This document shows positions 12,225-13,833 of a stretch of 13,833 bases of DNA, one piece after another (position 1 is the first letter of the stretch; every line of letters starts with the position of its first letter). The position numbers were made by a program, and so were the translations under genes. The stretch is taken from assembly GCA_008501655.1 (NCBI GenBank), contig QQUK01000216.1, forward strand, positions 1 to 13,833. The letters run 5' to 3'. The notes beneath the pieces are model-generated. The model made no database searches, was not told where the DNA came from, and worked only from the letters and a program-made list of their open reading frames with translations. The DNA comes from Calditrichota bacterium. GTDB taxonomy: Bacteria > Zixibacteria > MSB-5A5 > GN15 > FEB-12.

Positions 12225-13833
12225 TTAGATTGACTGTTGTTCAAATAGCAAAGCCGGAACTGAAAAGTCTGTATTATTACCGGTTAAATCCAATAACTCA
12301 CTATACGTATCCTTTTTCGCTCTCAATCGTTTCAGAATCAAATTAATATCAATAACAAGAGAACCATTCTCAGCTGTATGTTTTTTTGATAATTCACCGA
12401 ACATATTTTCTGTTTTGACATCATTGAGATCTGATGTGAGAACCCACTGAGGCGGATAGTTTATTTTTATATTCTTTGAAAATGTCTGATCATAGCGGAT
12501 ATAAATCGGATTCTGACGGTTTTTAGCTGATAGCTGATATTTATTGTTTGTAATGGGTGAAATCAGACCGGCGGTCTGAACAATAATTTCTTCCGGGGTA
12601 ATAGTTACAAGATTATTGATTGTATATTTCATGGAGATTATCAAATCTTCGCGATGTTTATCGATATTTATAAATTCGTATGAATCCCAGGCAATATCTC
12701 CATCAGCATACGAAGCATTTTTTTCAACAAATTTTTTCTTTTCATCATCAGTCATCTCAATCAATTCTTCGCGAAGTTCATACGCTATCGAGCCGGTAAA
12801 CTTCTTTTCTTCACTGACATTTATAATACCGTCTTCATTGATGTTGATTTCATAAGTCCCGAAATCAATATTTTCTAATCTGTTTCCTTTCGGGACTGTC
12901 CACATACCAAGCAATGTCTCTTTCCCTATAATCAATGCTGTTTCCCCCTGAAAATAGGAAGGTGTATGTCCAAGCGGGAGATGTTTCATATAGGGGAAAA
13001 GAACCAGAGTGTCATCCTGGGTCAGCACCCGGACAGCGGGAATGTACATCTGGCTATGCATAACATAGTCCGGGTCAAAATATCCGTCAGCTTCTGAATG
13101 CACTAACAGATAATCTGAATTGATTCCGACTGATTCAATCATATTTTTGGCAAGGGCTGTAATATCATACCGGTTGCCTTGTTGGTCGGTGATGATTTTT
13201 GAGTTATTACCATCATGGCTTTTCGAACTGATATCAATATTATCCTGAATATAGGTAATGATTGCATCAATTTTATCAATATCCTTGATTGTATTTTTTG
13301 TTATGATATCTGTAAATTCCTTTAAGGTACTGATATCTTTATCAACAAGCGGAACTGAACCGGCTTTGAGATTGAGTTTTTTATGGTCGGATTTTTTTAT
13401 AACGTATTTATAAAACTCCTCAGCTATGTCATTCCAATCGCTCGGGCGGTCAAATGAACCTGCTCCCATCTTAAGATTTTTTACCATAAACTCAAGATAT
13501 GTTGCCACCTGTTTAAATTCCGGCGAGTACGGTTCCCACTCAAGGGCCGGAATATTGGAACCTGTATATTGAAGTATCTTCTTTTTATTTTCGATATCAT
13601 CAATAAATTCAGCGGGACAATAGGCATACTGATTTCTTCGTTTCAGCTGAATCTCCCACCAATCAGGATACATGTATTTAAATGAAAGCTGTTCGCATGG
13701 AATATCAAATTGTAAATTTATATCATGATCAAGCGGCGGAGGAGCATATGATACACCAAATGAGATTTCTGTACCATATTCAACAATAGAACCTTTGGTG
13801 ATGTTCGGATATATAATTGTGTAAATATCATCA
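12225..13833 (-). CDS. DUF3857/transglutaminase-like protein, N-terminus outside window, likely inactive
   Basis: The frame stays open past the Met at 13673 to the window edge, adding at least 53 residues (including IIYPNITKGSIVEYG) that match the end of a DUF3857 domain, so the gene is partial and its true start lies to the right. Numbering from Met 13673: DUF3857 remainder to about 75, a transglutaminase-like domain about 115-235, then a beta-rich DUF3858-like C-terminus to 482. Proteins of this kind are usually exported in Bacteroidota and relatives. At the place of the usual GDCKD catalytic motif it reads GNRYD (166-170), so Cys is replaced by Arg, and the later Asp site reads VLFPYM. H206 in MHSQMYIPAVRV may match the catalytic His. 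It probably acts as a structural or binding domain. Function unknown. Confidence 0.75.
   Translation of the reverse strand, partial: DDIYTIIYPNITKGSIVEYGTEISFGVSYAPPPLDHDINLQFDIPCEQLSFKYMYPDWWEIQLKRRNQYAYCPAEFIDDIENKKKILQYTGSNIPALEWEPYSPEFKQVATYLEFMVKNLKMGAGSFDRPSDWNDIAEEFYKYVIKKSDHKKLNLKAGSVPLVDKDISTLKEFTDIITKNTIKDIDKIDAIITYIQDNIDISSKSHDGNNSKIITDQQGNRYDITALAKNMIESVGINSDYLLVHSEADGYFDPDYVMHSQMYIPAVRVLTQDDTLVLFPYMKHLPLGHTPSYFQGETALIIGKETLLGMWTVPKGNRLENIDFGTYEININEDGIINVSEEKKFTGSIAYELREELIEMTDDEKKKFVEKNASYADGDIAWDSYEFINIDKHREDLIISMKYTINNLVTITPEEIIVQTAGLISPITNNKYQLSAKNRQNPIYIRYDQTFSKNIKINYPPQWVLTSDLNDVKTENMFGELSKKHTAENGSLVIDINLILKRLRAKKDTYSELLDLTGNNTDFSVPALLFEQQSI

Noticed and set aside
12616..12855. 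79-residue plus-strand open frame inside the DUF3857 gene
   Set aside because: Antisense shadow with Ser/Phe-rich composition and no ribosome site.

Overview
The window is a moderately AT-rich stretch of a Gram-negative bacterial chromosome. Lipoprotein and Sec signal peptides, an outer-membrane beta-barrel ending in Phe, a LolA-like carrier, several c-type cytochromes and MurQ all point to a diderm with periplasmic electron transport. The gene mix (Haem_bd-type c protein, DUF3857/transglutaminase-like protein, MMPL exporter with LolA-like partner) recalls Bacteroidota/Ignavibacteria and other FCB-group or uncultivated lineages, but the sequence alone does not fix the taxon.

Layout. 1-2832: a respiratory cluster on the + strand. 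It holds the 3' part of a c-type cytochrome, overlapping ATGA with a polytopic membrane protein that looks like a cytochrome bd-superfamily (CydA-like) subunit, then a secreted pentaheme cytochrome c554-like protein. 2833-3519: a 687-base stretch without a credible protein gene but rich in structure. It has two stem-loop terminator candidates, a 127-base tandem repeat of three hairpins with compensatory base changes between copies, and a candidate minus-strand small RNA with its own -10 box and terminator. 3520-4357: an ECF sigma factor overlapping a soluble zinc-finger anti-sigma factor. 4525-9124: a four-gene operon for an MMPL/RND inner-membrane exporter, a periplasmic LolA-like protein, an outer-membrane beta-barrel and a small DUF2892-like membrane protein, probably a trans-envelope lipid or hydrophobic-molecule route. 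It ends in a terminator, followed by a bidirectional terminator. 9334-9690: a 357-base element, a stand-alone GIY-YIG nuclease gene framed by near-identical inverted copies of a hairpin repeat. 9871-10668: an unrecognised lipoprotein. 10729-12173: murQ overlapping ATGA with a small haem-binding c-type protein. 12225-13833: on the minus strand, a partial DUF3857/transglutaminase-like protein that appears to lack the catalytic cysteine and runs off the right edge.

How the parts fit. The first cluster reads as a quinol/cytochrome c electron-transfer module. The sigma/anti-sigma pair sits between it and the export operon and could control either. The most unusual items are the candidate minus-strand RNA at 3198-3288, the covarying hairpin tandem at 2948-3187, the GIY-YIG inverted-repeat element, and the murQ/haem-protein coupling. 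All functional claims come from reading motifs by eye, with no database search.
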